Shown piece by piece: positions 45,582-55,039 of a stretch of 64,000 bases of DNA. How positions within the stretch are numbered: position 1 is the first letter of the stretch; each line of letters begins with the position of its first letter. The DNA comes from Erythrobacteraceae bacterium WH01K. GTDB taxonomy: Bacteria; Pseudomonadota; Alphaproteobacteria; Sphingomonadales; Sphingomonadaceae. The stretch is taken from positions 2,480,001-2,544,000 of the forward strand of contig CP115966.1 of NCBI GenBank assembly GCA_027941995.1. The letters run 5' to 3'. A program made the translations under genes and the position numbers. The notes below the pieces were generated by a model, which saw nothing but the letters and a program-made list of their open reading frames with translations, searched no databases and was not told the origin of the DNA.

Positions 45582-47233
45582 GAAAGGTCCGCTGCGCGAT
45601 CTACACCCGCAAGTCCTCCGAGGAAGGTCTTGAGCAGGACTTCAACTCGCTCCATGCCCAGCGCGAGGCTTGTGCCGCGTATATACTGAGCCACGCATCG
45701 GAAGGCTGGTCGCTGCTCGATGAAGAATACGATGATGGCGGGCTTTCGGGCGGAACGCTCGAGCGACCTGCCCTCCAGCGCCTGCTAACCGATATAGAGG
45801 TGGGGAAGGTCGACATCGTCGTGGTCTACAAGGTCGACCGGCTGACACGCTCGCTTATCGACTTCGCCAAGCTGGTCGAGACGATGGACAAGGCCGAGGT
45901 TAGCTTCGTCTCGGTCACCCAGTCGTTCAACACCACCAACTCGATGGGACGGCTCACGCTCAACATGCTGCTGAGCTTCGCCCAGTTCGAGCGCGAGGTC
46001 ACCGCCGAGCGCATCCGCGACAAGATCGCCGCCTCGAAGGCCAAGGGCATGTGGATGGGCGGCGTCCCGCCGATCGGCTACGAGCCTGATGGCCGTAGCC
46101 TCAAGATCGTCGAGGAACATGCATCGCTCGTGAGAGAGGTCTTCGCGCTATACCTCGAACTAGGGAATGTCCGGCTGGTGGCCGAACAGATGCGCGAGCA
46201 AGAGATCCATTCGCCGCGCCGCGTGCTGGCCACCGGCAGGGAGATCGGCGGAGGACCGCTGACGCGCGGCCAGATATACAAGTTGCTCGCCAACCCGGTC
46301 TACCTCGGCGAAATCCACCACAAGGGGCAGGTTTATGATGGCAAGCACGAGCCCATTGTCGACCGGGCGACCTGGGACCGTGTACAGGCCATGCTCGCGG
46401 CCAACCTGCAAGGCGAGGAGCGTAAGTCCCGGACAAGGTCACCAAGCCTGCTCGCTGGATCCGTCTTCGACGAGCACGGCGAGCCACTCGTCGCAAGCCA
46501 TGCCTGCAAGGGAAAGGTTCGCTACCGCTACTACGTCAGTCGATCGCTGCAACACGCCGGGGACGAGCACAACGAGACTGGCATCCGTATCCCAGCCAGC
46601 GAACTCGAAGGCGCAGTAACCAAGCGCGTGGCCGAGGCGCTGCGCGACCCGATCACGCTGCTCGCGGATGCTGGCCTACCGATCGAGGCCGGGAGACTGC
46701 CATCGATCAACCGGACATGCGCCGAGCTTGCGGAACAGGTCTCATCCAAGGACCGGCGCCTTTTGAACGAGCTGGTAGAGCGGATCGTAGTCAGAGCGAA
46801 TGTAATCGAGATAGCGCTCAGCGGCCTGGCCCTGCTGGCCCGGCTCGGATATGCAGCGGAAGAATCTTGCCGCGTCGTACTCAAGTCCGAGGTAAAGCTT
46901 AGTCGCAGCGGACGCGCGCTGCGGCTCGTCCAGGCAGATGGCAAGCCCGCGACACTCGCCTCCGCCGATCCCGGGCTAGTCCAGCTGCTGGTTCGCGCGC
47001 GCAAATGGTGGGCTCGCCTTTCTAGCGGGGAAGCCGACATCGCCACCATCGCCCGTGACGAGAAGGTCAACGATTCGTGGATTTCGCGGGTGGTAAGGCT
47101 GAACTTCCTCGCACCGGCCATCGTCGATGCCATCCTCTCTGGATCGCAGCCTATCGCGGTCTCGGCAGCGACCTTGCGCTCCGCCGATCTCCCGACAAGA
47201 TGGGATGAGCAGCTCGCCTACTTCAACATGTAG
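45578..47233 (+). CDS. Large serine recombinase
   Basis: A 551-residue site-specific recombinase. The resolvase domain shows the nucleophilic serine at position 13 in YTRKSSEEG, VYKVDRLTRSLIDFAKLVE and the conserved helix E region REVTAERIRDKIAASKAKGM; the recombinase domain follows (GPLTRGQIYKLLANPVYLGE). The usual zinc-ribbon cysteines are missing (LLAGSVFDEHGEPLVASHACKG instead), as is common in this subfamily, and the C-terminus carries a helix-turn-helix (IATIARDEKVNDSWISRVV). It probably integrates or excises the module. The start overlaps DUF2924. Confidence 0.93.
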   Translation: MRKVRCAIYTRKSSEEGLEQDFNSLHAQREACAAYILSHASEGWSLLDEEYDDGGLSGGTLERPALQRLLTDIEVGKVDIVVVYKVDRLTRSLIDFAKLVETMDKAEVSFVSVTQSFNTTNSMGRLTLNMLLSFAQFEREVTAERIRDKIAASKAKGMWMGGVPPIGYEPDGRSLKIVEEHASLVREVFALYLELGNVRLVAEQMREQEIHSPRRVLATGREIGGGPLTRGQIYKLLANPVYLGEIHHKGQVYDGKHEPIVDRATWDRVQAMLAANLQGEERKSRTRSPSLLAGSVFDEHGEPLVASHACKGKVRYRYYVSRSLQHAGDEHNETGIRIPASELEGAVTKRVAEALRDPITLLADAGLPIEAGRLPSINRTCAELAEQVSSKDRRLLNELVERIVVRANVIEIALSGLALLARLGYAAEESCRVVLKSEVKLSRSGRALRLVQADGKPATLASADPGLVQLLVRARKWWARLSSGEADIATIARDEKVNDSWISRVVRLNFLAPAIVDAILSGSQPIAVSAATLRSADLPTRWDEQLAYFNM

Positions 47234-47478
47234 CGCGATCGCACCAAGTCCGAACTCACCGCGGCGCTTCGGCGCCACTCTTCGTTCGAGCTTACTCTGC
47301 AGAGCCAAAGGCTTACCGCATTCCGGTCTGGCCAAATTGCCTGCAGAGAAAGGCGGCCAAATTGACCCTGTAAGCGCACAGCGACGGCTCTCTGCAGACC
47401 GGACCGGGCGCGCGAATGGCGCTGAACCCCGCGGTTTCTGCCGGCACAAAAAACATTCGATATCAGGTACGTGAATAG

Positions 47479-47569
47479 TGGCGGAGACGGTGGGATTCGA
47501 ACCCACGATACGGGGTTACCGTATACACACTTTCCAGGCGTGCGCCTTCGACCACTCGGCCACGTCTCC
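47479..47569 (-). tRNA. tRNA-Ser (anticodon GGA)
   Basis: The minus strand folds into a serine tRNA: acceptor stem GGAGACG with CGTCTCC, discriminator G and an encoded CCA, the D-arm TGGCCGAGTGGTCGAAGGCG, anticodon stem-loop with CTGGAAA (anticodon GGA), the long variable arm typical of serine (TACGGTAACCCCGTA) and the T-loop GGTTCGAATCC. It sits between the recombinase module and the peptidase gene. Confidence 0.97.
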
Positions 47570-47687
47570 GCATTCCCGCCGCGCGGCTGGTTCGCTGGTC
47601 GTATGTGCGAAACCTGCGGGGCGGGAAGGCGCGCGTCTAGCCAGCTTCACATTGCACTGCAAGCTCTGCGGTCGTAGCGAGGAACAT

Positions 47688-48089
47688 ATGACCCGCATGA
47701 TCGGATTGCCGTGCTCGCTCGAAGAGATGGAAGCGATGGCCCGCACCGCCATGGCACGGCTGCCACAGGCGTTCCGCGACCGGATGCACGACATCGTTTT
47801 CGAGGTGCAGGATTTCGCCACCGAGGAGGTGCTGGACGATCTCGGCATCGACAATCCCTTCGCGCTGACGGGCCTCTATGAGGGCGAGGCGCTGACGGAA
47901 CGCAGTATCGAGCATTCGGGGCGGATGCCTCCGCGCGTCTTCCTCTATCGCCGGGCGATCCTCGACGAATGGGCGGAACGCGGGGACGAGACGCTGGAGC
48001 ACCTGGTCGCCCATGTGGTGATTCACGAGATCGGCCATCATTTCGGTCTGAGCGACGACGACATGCATGCGCTGGAGGACATGGTTTAG
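47688..48089 (+). CDS. Minimal zinc metallopeptidase (MMP-like, PF06262 type)
   Basis: A 133-residue protein with a zincin active site near its C-terminus: VVIHEIGHHFGLSDDDMHAL (HExxHxxxxxDD). The N-terminal part (LEEMEAMARTAMARLPQAFR, then VEVQDFATEEVLDDLGI) is the family's helical region. No export signal is visible. Function unknown; widespread in alphaproteobacteria. GAGGAAC precedes the ATG; open frame upstream runs through the tRNA gene and is not coding. Confidence 0.9.
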   Translation: MTRMIGLPCSLEEMEAMARTAMARLPQAFRDRMHDIVFEVQDFATEEVLDDLGIDNPFALTGLYEGEALTERSIEHSGRMPPRVFLYRRAILDEWAERGDETLEHLVAHVVIHEIGHHFGLSDDDMHALEDMV

Positions 48090-48344
48090 CCTGCTTTGCG
48101 AACCCGCCTCCGCGGCTTCGTCCTCGGTGTTTTTTTGACCCTGCGGGCGGGGCCTGTTGGCCCCGAGCCATTCCAAGGCAACGGCCTTGTCGCGGAGCTC
48201 GGCGCGCGCCTAGCGCGCCGCAAGGGCGACTGCCCGCCCGCAGCGCCGAAGGCGTGAGGATTTCGCACGCCGGATGGCGTGCGGACAACAAAAAGACTCC
48301 CTAACCCCTAGGCGCGGCCCGGCTACCGTGACAAAAAGCCGCCC

Positions 48345-49373
48345 ATGAAACAGCTCCTCGCCGCCACCGCCGCTTTCGCACTCGCCACGTCCGCCACAGC
48401 GCAGGAGGAACCGCAGGGCGCTCCCTCTCCGAACGAGATCGTCGCGCAGGCGGATGCGTCCGACTGGAAGGCAATCGACGCCGAGGACCTTCTGGTCATG
48501 ACCCTCGCGCCAGACCGCGACGGCAACGAGCGACAGGTCGTCATCCAGCTCATGCCGCCGCCCTTCTCGCAAGGCTGGGTCGAGAACATCCGCACCCTCG
48601 CCCGCGCCGGATGGTACGACGGCGTCAGCATCAACCGCGTGCAGGACAATTACGTGGTGCAGTGGGGCGATCCCAATGTCGACAATCCTGAAGCCGAGGG
48701 CGACGCGAAGCCGCTGCCCACTGGTTTGAAAGTAATGGACGAGCGAGATTACGTCGTCAGCCAACGCAGCGAGGCGCTGACCGATATCGCGATGCGCGGA
48801 ACCCGGTTCTGGCGCAATTTTTATTCCGTATTCCAGAAAAAGACCGGCATCATGTCGCCGGGCCTGAAGGGCAAAGGGGTGAACATCGACAATTACGCGA
48901 CCTACTTCTACTTCGCGCGTGGCTGGCCGCTGTCTATGCGCGATGGCGAGTGGTCGCCCGTTCATTGCTACGGCATGGTAGGTGTCGGACGCGGCTATTC
49001 TCCTGACACCGGGTCGGGCGCGGAACTCTACACGGTGATTGGCCATGCGCCTCGACATCTCGACCGGAACATTGCCCTGGTTGGCAGGGTCGTCGAAGGG
49101 ATCGAGCATCTCTCCAGCCTGCCGCGCGGCGAAGGGGCGCTGGGGTTCTACGAAGATGCAAGGAAGCGCGTTCCGATCGAGAGCATTCGCGTGGCGAGCG
49201 ACTTGCCTGCCGCCGAACAGCCCCGCTTCGAGTACCTTTCCACCGAACGCGAGACCTTCGCCCGTTATGCCGAGGCTCGGGTTAACCGGCGCGATCCCTT
49301 CTTCATCGAGCCTGCGGGCGGCGCGGATATCTGCAACATCCCCGTACCTGTCAGGCGGATCATCGCCGAGTGA
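48345..49373 (+). CDS. Secreted cyclophilin-type peptidylprolyl isomerase
   Basis: The 342-residue protein has a signal peptide (up to TSATAQE) and a cyclophilin domain beginning RQVVIQLMPPPFSQGWVENI, continuing WYDGVSINRVQDNYVVQWGD and HCYGMVGVGRGYSPDTGSGA, ending VGRVVEGIEHLSSLP. Some loop segments are longer than in small cyclophilins. It probably assists folding of secreted or outer-membrane proteins in the periplasm. Its stop overlaps the next start as GTGA. Confidence 0.9.
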   Translation: MKQLLAATAAFALATSATAQEEPQGAPSPNEIVAQADASDWKAIDAEDLLVMTLAPDRDGNERQVVIQLMPPPFSQGWVENIRTLARAGWYDGVSINRVQDNYVVQWGDPNVDNPEAEGDAKPLPTGLKVMDERDYVVSQRSEALTDIAMRGTRFWRNFYSVFQKKTGIMSPGLKGKGVNIDNYATYFYFARGWPLSMRDGEWSPVHCYGMVGVGRGYSPDTGSGAELYTVIGHAPRHLDRNIALVGRVVEGIEHLSSLPRGEGALGFYEDARKRVPIESIRVASDLPAAEQPRFEYLSTERETFARYAEARVNRRDPFFIEPAGGADICNIPVPVRRIIAE

Positions 49374-49903
49374 CGATCAGACCAGCCCGCCGCGAGGACG
49401 CAGAAGCCATCGCTGCTCTGCATGCCGCGAACTGGCGGCAGGGATATGCGGGTAATTTGCCCGGCGACTATCTCGCGAACGAGGTGGAGGCCGACCGCCT
49501 CACGGGCTGGCAAGACCGGCTCTCCACGTCCGACGACGGGCGCGAAACACTGGTCTCGCTGGACGCGGCTGGGGCATTGGCGGGGTTTGCCTGTGTCTAT
49601 CACGGCCACGACCCGGTCCACGGCGCCTTCCTCGACAACCTCCACGCGAGCGCTGCACATCGCGGCCAGGGGCACGGACTTGCCCTGTTCCGGGAGATAA
49701 CAAGGCTGGTCGCCGCGCGCGATCCTGATAGCGGACTGTATCTGTGGGTGTTCGAGAAAAACGAGGACGCCCGCGCATTCTACCGCAAACTCGGCGCGAG
49801 AGAAATCGAACGGACCGACACCCAATGGGCCCTCGCAATGGGAGAATGGCGCCTGCGCTGTCGCTGGACAGCCGAGGAACTGAACGCCGTGGCAGCAGGC
49901 TAG
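49370..49903 (+). CDS. GNAT-family N-acetyltransferase
   Basis: A 177-residue acetyltransferase: TIRPARREDAEAIAALHAAN forms the first strand and helix, and the acetyl-CoA-binding motif A is seen in HASAAHRGQGHGLALFREIT; AFYRKLGAREIERTD is the motif B end. It would transfer an acetyl group to an amine of unknown identity. GTG start at 49370, overlapping the isomerase stop. Confidence 0.85.
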   Translation: MTIRPARREDAEAIAALHAANWRQGYAGNLPGDYLANEVEADRLTGWQDRLSTSDDGRETLVSLDAAGALAGFACVYHGHDPVHGAFLDNLHASAAHRGQGHGLALFREITRLVAARDPDSGLYLWVFEKNEDARAFYRKLGAREIERTDTQWALAMGEWRLRCRWTAEELNAVAAG

Positions 49904-49959
49904 AGGCTCTGCATCAACTCGATGCGATTGCCGAAAGGGTTGTGCGCGAAGCGGCGCAT
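49900..49959 (-). pseudogene. C-terminal remnant of a VOC/glyoxalase family protein
   Basis: On the minus strand, between rel and the end of GNAT, 19 codons (MRRFAHNPFGNRIELMQSL then TAG) match the closing strand of vicinal-oxygen-chelate proteins, in which the HxPFGNxxE segment contains the last metal-binding glutamate. No more of the domain is found upstream in any frame within rel. It looks like the stub of a lost gene; the match is only to a short pattern. Confidence 0.45.
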
Positions 49960-49967
49960 GTCGCCCC

Positions 49968-52061
49968 CTACCCCCTGTCGGCCTGCGCCACAGCGTCGCT
50001 GGCCCTGAGCGCGCTCAATATGCGGGTGAGGTGCGCCAGGTCCTGGACCTCAAGCTCGATCTCATAGCTGGTGAAAGGATGGTCCAGCTGGGTCTGTTTC
50101 AGGCTGCGGACATTGACGTGGTTCTTGGCGAAGATGCCGGCCATTTCAGCCAGCGTGCCGGTCCGGTCGTACAGCGTCACCTTAAGCCGGCCGACCGCGC
50201 CCTGGCTGCGCTTGTCCCATTGCAGGTCGAGCCAGTCGTTATCAATGCCGCTGGCCAGCGTCAGGCAGTCGATGGCATGGACCTCAACGCTCTTGTTCGG
50301 ATGGCGCAGGCCCACGATGCGGTCGCCGGGGACGGGATGGCAGCAGGTGGCGAGGCGGAAGCCGACGCCCGGCGTCAGTCCGCGGATCGATATCGCCCGC
50401 TCGCGCCTGATCCAGTCGGGATCCCCGCCCTCGATCTCGGTGGTGCAGCCCGGCACCAGCGCTTCCATCACGTCGCGGTCGTCGATTTTGGCCGCGCCGA
50501 CAGCGAAGTACAGATCGTCCTCGTCTTCCAGTTCCAGCCGCTTGACCGCGGCACGAATGGCTTTCTTCCCGATCTTGGCAGGCACGCGGTCGGCGATGTC
50601 GTCGAACAGCTTGTGACCCAGCGCCTCGATCTCGTCGCGTTCCTTCAGCCGCACGGCCCGGCGGATGGAGGCGCGTGCCTTGCCTGTCACGACGAAACCC
50701 AGCCACGACATCTGCGGCTCGGCATCCTTGCCCTTGATGATCTCCACCACGTCGCCATTCGCCAGCTGCGTGCGCAGCGGCATGTGCCGGCCATTGACCT
50801 TGGCCCCGACCGTCTGCGCGCCCAGATCGGTATGCACCGCAAAGGCGAAGTCGACCGGCGTCGCCCCCTTGGGCAGCTGGAACAATGCCCCCTTCGGCGT
50901 GAACGCGAAGATACGGTCCTGGTAGATCGCCATGCGCGCGTGTTCGAGCAGTTCTTCCGCGTCGTGGCTGGCATCGACGATCTCGATCAGGTCGCGCAGC
51001 CACGCCACCTGACCATCGTGCGAATCCTGCTGCTTGTAGGCCCAGTGCGCCGCCAGGCCGAAACCGTTGGTCCGGTGCATGTCGTGGCTGCGTATCTGCA
51101 CCTCCACCCGCATCGACTTGTCGAAGATGAGCGAGGTGTGGAGCGAGCGATACCCGTTGTTCTTGGGGGTGGAGATGTAATCCTTGAACCGGCCGGGAAT
51201 GAACTGCCACGTCGTGTGAAGCAGGCCCATCGCGCGGTAGCAATCCTCAACGCTGTCCGTCAGCACGCGGAAGGCGAAGATGTCGGTGATGGCATCGAAG
51301 CTGACATGCCGTTCCGCCATCTTGCGCCAGATGGAATAGGGTTGTTTCTCACGGCCATGCACCTCGACCTGCAGGCCCGCCTCTGCCAGCGCCTGCTTGA
51401 TGGCGAGCGCGATGGCATCGACCTGGCCGCCATCGCTTTCGCGGATCTGCGTCAGCCGGCCCGTAATGGTCTCGTACGCCTCCGGCTCCAGGTGCCGGAA
51501 CGCCAGCGCCTGCATCTCGCGCATGTATTCGTACATGCCGATGCGCTCTGCCAGCGGGGCATAGATATCCAGCGTCTCGCGGGCGATGCGGCGGCGCTTC
51601 TCCTCCTTCTTGATGAAATGGAGCGTGCGCATATTGTGCAGCCGGTCGCCCAGCTTCACCAGCAAGACGCGGATATCCTCGCTCATCGCCAGCAGGAACT
51701 TGCGCAGGTTTTCCGCCGCGCGCTCGTTCTCCGGCATCTGCTCGATCTTGCTGAGCTTGGTCACGCCGTCGACCAGCCGGGCGACATCCTTGCCGAAATT
51801 CTTCTCGATGTCGTCGATCGTTGCCAGCGTGTCCTCGACCGTGTCGTGGAGCAGCGCGGTCATGACCGTCGCCTGGTCCAGCTTCAGGTCGGTCATTAGC
51901 CCGGCGACTTCTACCGGGTGGCTGAAATAGGGATCGCCACTGGCGCGTTTCTGCGTGCCGTGTTTCTGCACGGTGTAGACATAGGCGCGGTTGAGCATCG
52001 CCTCGTCGGCGTCGGGGTCGTATTCCTTGACCCGTTCAACAAGTTCGTACTGGCGCAGCAT
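49968..52061 (-). CDS. relA/spoT: Bifunctional (p)ppGpp synthetase/hydrolase
   Basis: The 697-residue alarmone enzyme has the full RSH order: HD hydrolase domain (HPVEVAGLMTDLKLDQATVM, then ALLHDTVEDT), synthetase domain with RMAIYQDRIFAFTPKGALFQ leading into the TGS domain, and a C-terminal ACT domain (VTLYDRTGTLAEMAGIFAKN). Intact HD residues indicate both synthesis and hydrolysis. It controls the stringent response and is commonly the only RSH in alphaproteobacteria. ATG at 52061 (MLRQYELVERV) is the family start. Confidence 0.95.
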   Translation of the reverse strand: MLRQYELVERVKEYDPDADEAMLNRAYVYTVQKHGTQKRASGDPYFSHPVEVAGLMTDLKLDQATVMTALLHDTVEDTLATIDDIEKNFGKDVARLVDGVTKLSKIEQMPENERAAENLRKFLLAMSEDIRVLLVKLGDRLHNMRTLHFIKKEEKRRRIARETLDIYAPLAERIGMYEYMREMQALAFRHLEPEAYETITGRLTQIRESDGGQVDAIALAIKQALAEAGLQVEVHGREKQPYSIWRKMAERHVSFDAITDIFAFRVLTDSVEDCYRAMGLLHTTWQFIPGRFKDYISTPKNNGYRSLHTSLIFDKSMRVEVQIRSHDMHRTNGFGLAAHWAYKQQDSHDGQVAWLRDLIEIVDASHDAEELLEHARMAIYQDRIFAFTPKGALFQLPKGATPVDFAFAVHTDLGAQTVGAKVNGRHMPLRTQLANGDVVEIIKGKDAEPQMSWLGFVVTGKARASIRRAVRLKERDEIEALGHKLFDDIADRVPAKIGKKAIRAAVKRLELEDEDDLYFAVGAAKIDDRDVMEALVPGCTTEIEGGDPDWIRRERAISIRGLTPGVGFRLATCCHPVPGDRIVGLRHPNKSVEVHAIDCLTLASGIDNDWLDLQWDKRSQGAVGRLKVTLYDRTGTLAEMAGIFAKNHVNVRSLKQTQLDHPFTSYEIELEVQDLAHLTRILSALRASDAVAQADRG

Positions 52062-52142
52062 CGCATCCCATGATGTGACGCCGCGCCCCGATATTGCAAT
52101 GCAAAACGTGCAGGCAAAGGCGCGAAAAAGCGGGAGCGAGCG

Positions 52143-54047
52143 CTATTCTCCCGCCGCCAGCACGCGGTCGACGCCTGCCCGTGTGACCGAGTGATAGCTC
52201 GCCCGCGTGCGGTCGTAGATGCGGCGCGCGATGGGACGGCCCCATTCGCCTTCGTTCCACAGCGTCTCGAACAGCGGGCGCACGAATTTCGCGCGGCCGA
52301 CGCGGGCCAGGAATTCCTCGGTCTGCGGCACGGCGGGTTCGTAGCGATTGTCCAGGGCCAGTTCGAGCCACAGAAAACGGATCTCGTTATTGCCGTTCTG
52401 CGACAGGCCCAGCGCGTCGTCCAGAGCCGCAAGCTGGTCGGCGCTGCGCGCGTCCTCGATACCGCGCAGGAACCGCATCTGCTCCGCCGCGGTCCAGCCG
52501 GACCAGCCTGCCGGAATGACATCATTGTCCGCATAAGCGGTGACGGCGGCATCGACCTCGGCAAAGGCGGCGGGGTCCGGGCGCTTCACATTGGACGGCA
52601 GGCCGGGTTCGAAGATCCATTCGCGCAGCATTAGCGCCTCGCGTTCGGCATCGCTTGCCACGAGGTTTTCCAGCATGTCGGCATGGAACATCTCGCTGGT
52701 CGCGGGCTGGAAGGCGTGGTTGTCGAACCACTGGCGCAGCCACGCATCGAAGCGCTCGCGCCCGACAATGCTCTCCACCGTCATCAGGAAGAACGCGCCC
52801 TTGTCGTAGGCGATCGCGCTGCCGAGTTCATATCCGCCTTCCGTGCTGAGCGCAGTGCCGGGCGCATCCATGCCGACCTCGGCCAGCGTTTCCTCGATAT
52901 TGGCGAACATCAGCGCGGCTTCCTGCGCCGCGCGCTTTTCCCCGTAGACTTCCTCAACGATCCGGTTCTCGAAATAAGTGGTCACGCCCTCGTTCAGCCA
53001 GCTGTCGCCCCAGACGGCATTGGTGACGAGATTGCCCGACCAGCTATGCGCCAGCTCGTGCGCGACAAGGCCGTTGTTGGACCGGTCCCCGGCGATGAAT
53101 GTCGGCGTGAGGAAGGTCATCACCGGGTTCTCCATGCCGCCATACGGGAAGGCAGGCGGGAGCACGATCATGTCGTAGCGGCCCCAGCGATAATCGCCGT
53201 AAAGGGCCTCCGCCGCCTCGACCAAGGCTTCGGTATCGCCCACTTCGCGTGCGGCGCGCGGCAGCACGGACGGCTCCGCCCACACGCCGGTGCGCGGGCC
53301 CGTTGCGGCGAAGTCGATATCGCCCGCCGCGATGGCAATGAGATAGGGCGGGACCGGCTTGTCCATCACGAAGGTGAAGGCACGGCGTCCGTTGCCGAGA
53401 TCTTCGGGTTCGCCCTGGCGCACCCCGCTCATCACCACGTCGAGTGGCTTTGGCGCGGTGATGCGCGCCTGCCACGTCTGGCGGATGCCGGGGCTGTCCT
53501 GCGTCGGAATCCATGTCCGGTTGAGGATCGCCTGACCCTGGCTGAAGAGGAAAGGATGCTCCCCGCCCGCGGTCTGTTCCGGCGTCAGCCACTGCAGGGC
53601 TGCGGCATCGGGGGCAGCCTTGTAGGTAATCTCGACCTGCCGCGCCTCACCAATAAAGACAGTCAGCGGCGCGCCCTTCCCCTCGACCGCGTCGCCGATG
53701 ACGAAGTCCAGCGGATTTCCGGCGCCGTCGGTCACCTGCTCGATGACCAGTCCGTTGTTGTCGAGCACGATTTCGTCCGCATAGTCCTGCGCATCGAGGA
53801 CGAGGCCGGCCGTCCCGCCAATCGCCTTGCCGTCGAAATCGAGCGCCAGGTCGAGGGCGACATGGACCACCCGCGCGACCTGGGGTTGGGCGAAGGTCAG
53901 CGTGTCGACCGCCTCCGGCGAAGTCAGGATGGGTGCGACAGTCATCGGATTGATACCCATCGGGTCGCTACCGACCGTAGAGGACGGCACGGAGGTGCAA
54001 GCGGTCGCTGCTGTGGCGAGGAGAACGGCAAGGATGGGACGGTGCAT
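52143..54047 (-). CDS. M1-family aminopeptidase, lipoprotein
   Basis: A 634-residue zinc aminopeptidase of the M1 family. The active site HELAHSWSGNLVTNAVWGDS with the downstream glutamate in WLNEGVTTYFENRI is the HExxH-18-E gluzincin signature, and GGMENPVMTFLTPTF supplies the GxMEN exopeptidase motif. The N-terminus is a lipoprotein signal with a cysteine after ATAATAC, so it is probably bound to the inner leaflet of the outer membrane. It degrades peptides in the periplasm. The start at 54047 follows CCGGAG. Confidence 0.95.
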   Translation of the reverse strand: MHRPILAVLLATAATACTSVPSSTVGSDPMGINPMTVAPILTSPEAVDTLTFAQPQVARVVHVALDLALDFDGKAIGGTAGLVLDAQDYADEIVLDNNGLVIEQVTDGAGNPLDFVIGDAVEGKGAPLTVFIGEARQVEITYKAAPDAAALQWLTPEQTAGGEHPFLFSQGQAILNRTWIPTQDSPGIRQTWQARITAPKPLDVVMSGVRQGEPEDLGNGRRAFTFVMDKPVPPYLIAIAAGDIDFAATGPRTGVWAEPSVLPRAAREVGDTEALVEAAEALYGDYRWGRYDMIVLPPAFPYGGMENPVMTFLTPTFIAGDRSNNGLVAHELAHSWSGNLVTNAVWGDSWLNEGVTTYFENRIVEEVYGEKRAAQEAALMFANIEETLAEVGMDAPGTALSTEGGYELGSAIAYDKGAFFLMTVESIVGRERFDAWLRQWFDNHAFQPATSEMFHADMLENLVASDAEREALMLREWIFEPGLPSNVKRPDPAAFAEVDAAVTAYADNDVIPAGWSGWTAAEQMRFLRGIEDARSADQLAALDDALGLSQNGNNEIRFLWLELALDNRYEPAVPQTEEFLARVGRAKFVRPLFETLWNEGEWGRPIARRIYDRTRASYHSVTRAGVDRVLAAGE

Positions 54048-54137
54048 GGAAAACTCCGGGAAAAAGGATTGCCTCAGGGCTAGCGGGGCCCGTGATAAGC
54101 TGGCCTGAACAGTTCCGAATGGGGCTAGGAAGTCTCG

Positions 54138-54995
54138 TCAGCTCCACTCCGCGCGGGGCGGCAGGCTCATCAGGATGGCGTCGATATTGCCGCCGGTCTT
54201 CAGACCGAACAGCGTGCCGCGATCGTAAACGAGGTTGAATTCGGCATAGCGCCCGCGCCATTCGAGCTGCTGGCGTTCTTCATCGGGCGTAAAGTCCATC
54301 TCCATCCGGCCGCGAACGAGCTGCGGATAGATGTCGAGGAACGCCTCGCCCACATCGCGGGTGAAGGCGAAGTGACGCTCGAAATCGGCGTCGTCGTCGC
54401 ATTCCAGGTGATCGTAGAAGATGCCCCCGACGCCGCGATGGCACTGGCGGTGGGGGATGTAGAAATACTCCTCCGCCCATTTGCTGAACCGGTCGTAATA
54501 GGTCGGATTGTGCGCTGCGCAGGCGGCGCGCATCCGTGCGTGGAAAGCCTGCGTATCCTGCTCGTAGGGGATCGGCGGGTTGAGATCGGCCCCGCCGCCG
54601 AACCATGCCTTCCCCGTGGTCAGGAAGCGCGTGTTCATATGCACTGCGGGCACGTGCGGATTGGCCATATGCGCGACCAGGCTGATACCGGTTGCCGTGA
54701 AGACCGGATTGTCCGGATCGACACCGTTCATCGTCTTGGCAAAGTCGGATGCGAAATTGCCCTGCACGGTCGAGACATTGACGCCGACCTTCTCGAACAC
54801 CCGGCCCTTCATTACGCCGCGCACCCCGCCGCCGGGGTCCGCATTGCCCTCTTCCACGCGGTTCCACGGGGTATATTCGAAGCCTGCATCGGAGCCTGCC
54901 TCCCGCTCGATCGCCTCGAATTCGGTGCAGATGCGGGTGCGAAGATCCTCGAACCAGGCGCGTGCCTGTACGGAATGGGTCGTCCAGTCGTTCAT
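54138..54995 (-). CDS. hemF: Oxygen-dependent coproporphyrinogen III oxidase
   Basis: Catalyses the two oxidative decarboxylations of coproporphyrinogen III to protoporphyrinogen IX in haem and bacteriochlorophyll synthesis. The 285-residue protein shows VEEGNADPGGGVRGVMKGRV, the conserved histidines in YFYIPHRQCHRGVGGIFYD, and the C-terminal RGRYAEFNLVYDRGTLFGLK. Length matches the family. ATG at 54995 follows AAGAGG; upstream frame to 55022 overlaps the divergent pdeM region. Confidence 0.95.
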   Translation of the reverse strand: MNDWTTHSVQARAWFEDLRTRICTEFEAIEREAGSDAGFEYTPWNRVEEGNADPGGGVRGVMKGRVFEKVGVNVSTVQGNFASDFAKTMNGVDPDNPVFTATGISLVAHMANPHVPAVHMNTRFLTTGKAWFGGGADLNPPIPYEQDTQAFHARMRAACAAHNPTYYDRFSKWAEEYFYIPHRQCHRGVGGIFYDHLECDDDADFERHFAFTRDVGEAFLDIYPQLVRGRMEMDFTPDEERQQLEWRGRYAEFNLVYDRGTLFGLKTGGNIDAILMSLPPRAEWS

Positions 54996-55039
54996 GGCGC
55001 CCTCTTGCCAAGCTGCCGCCATCGCGGCAATAGCGCTGC

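Noticed and set aside
47478-47687. Longer N-terminus of the metallopeptidase
   Set aside because: This stretch contains the tRNA-Ser gene on the other strand and reads as tRNA-derived text.
50031-51899. Long plus-strand open frame of 622 codons
   Set aside because: Antisense to RelA/SpoT and without recognisable domains.
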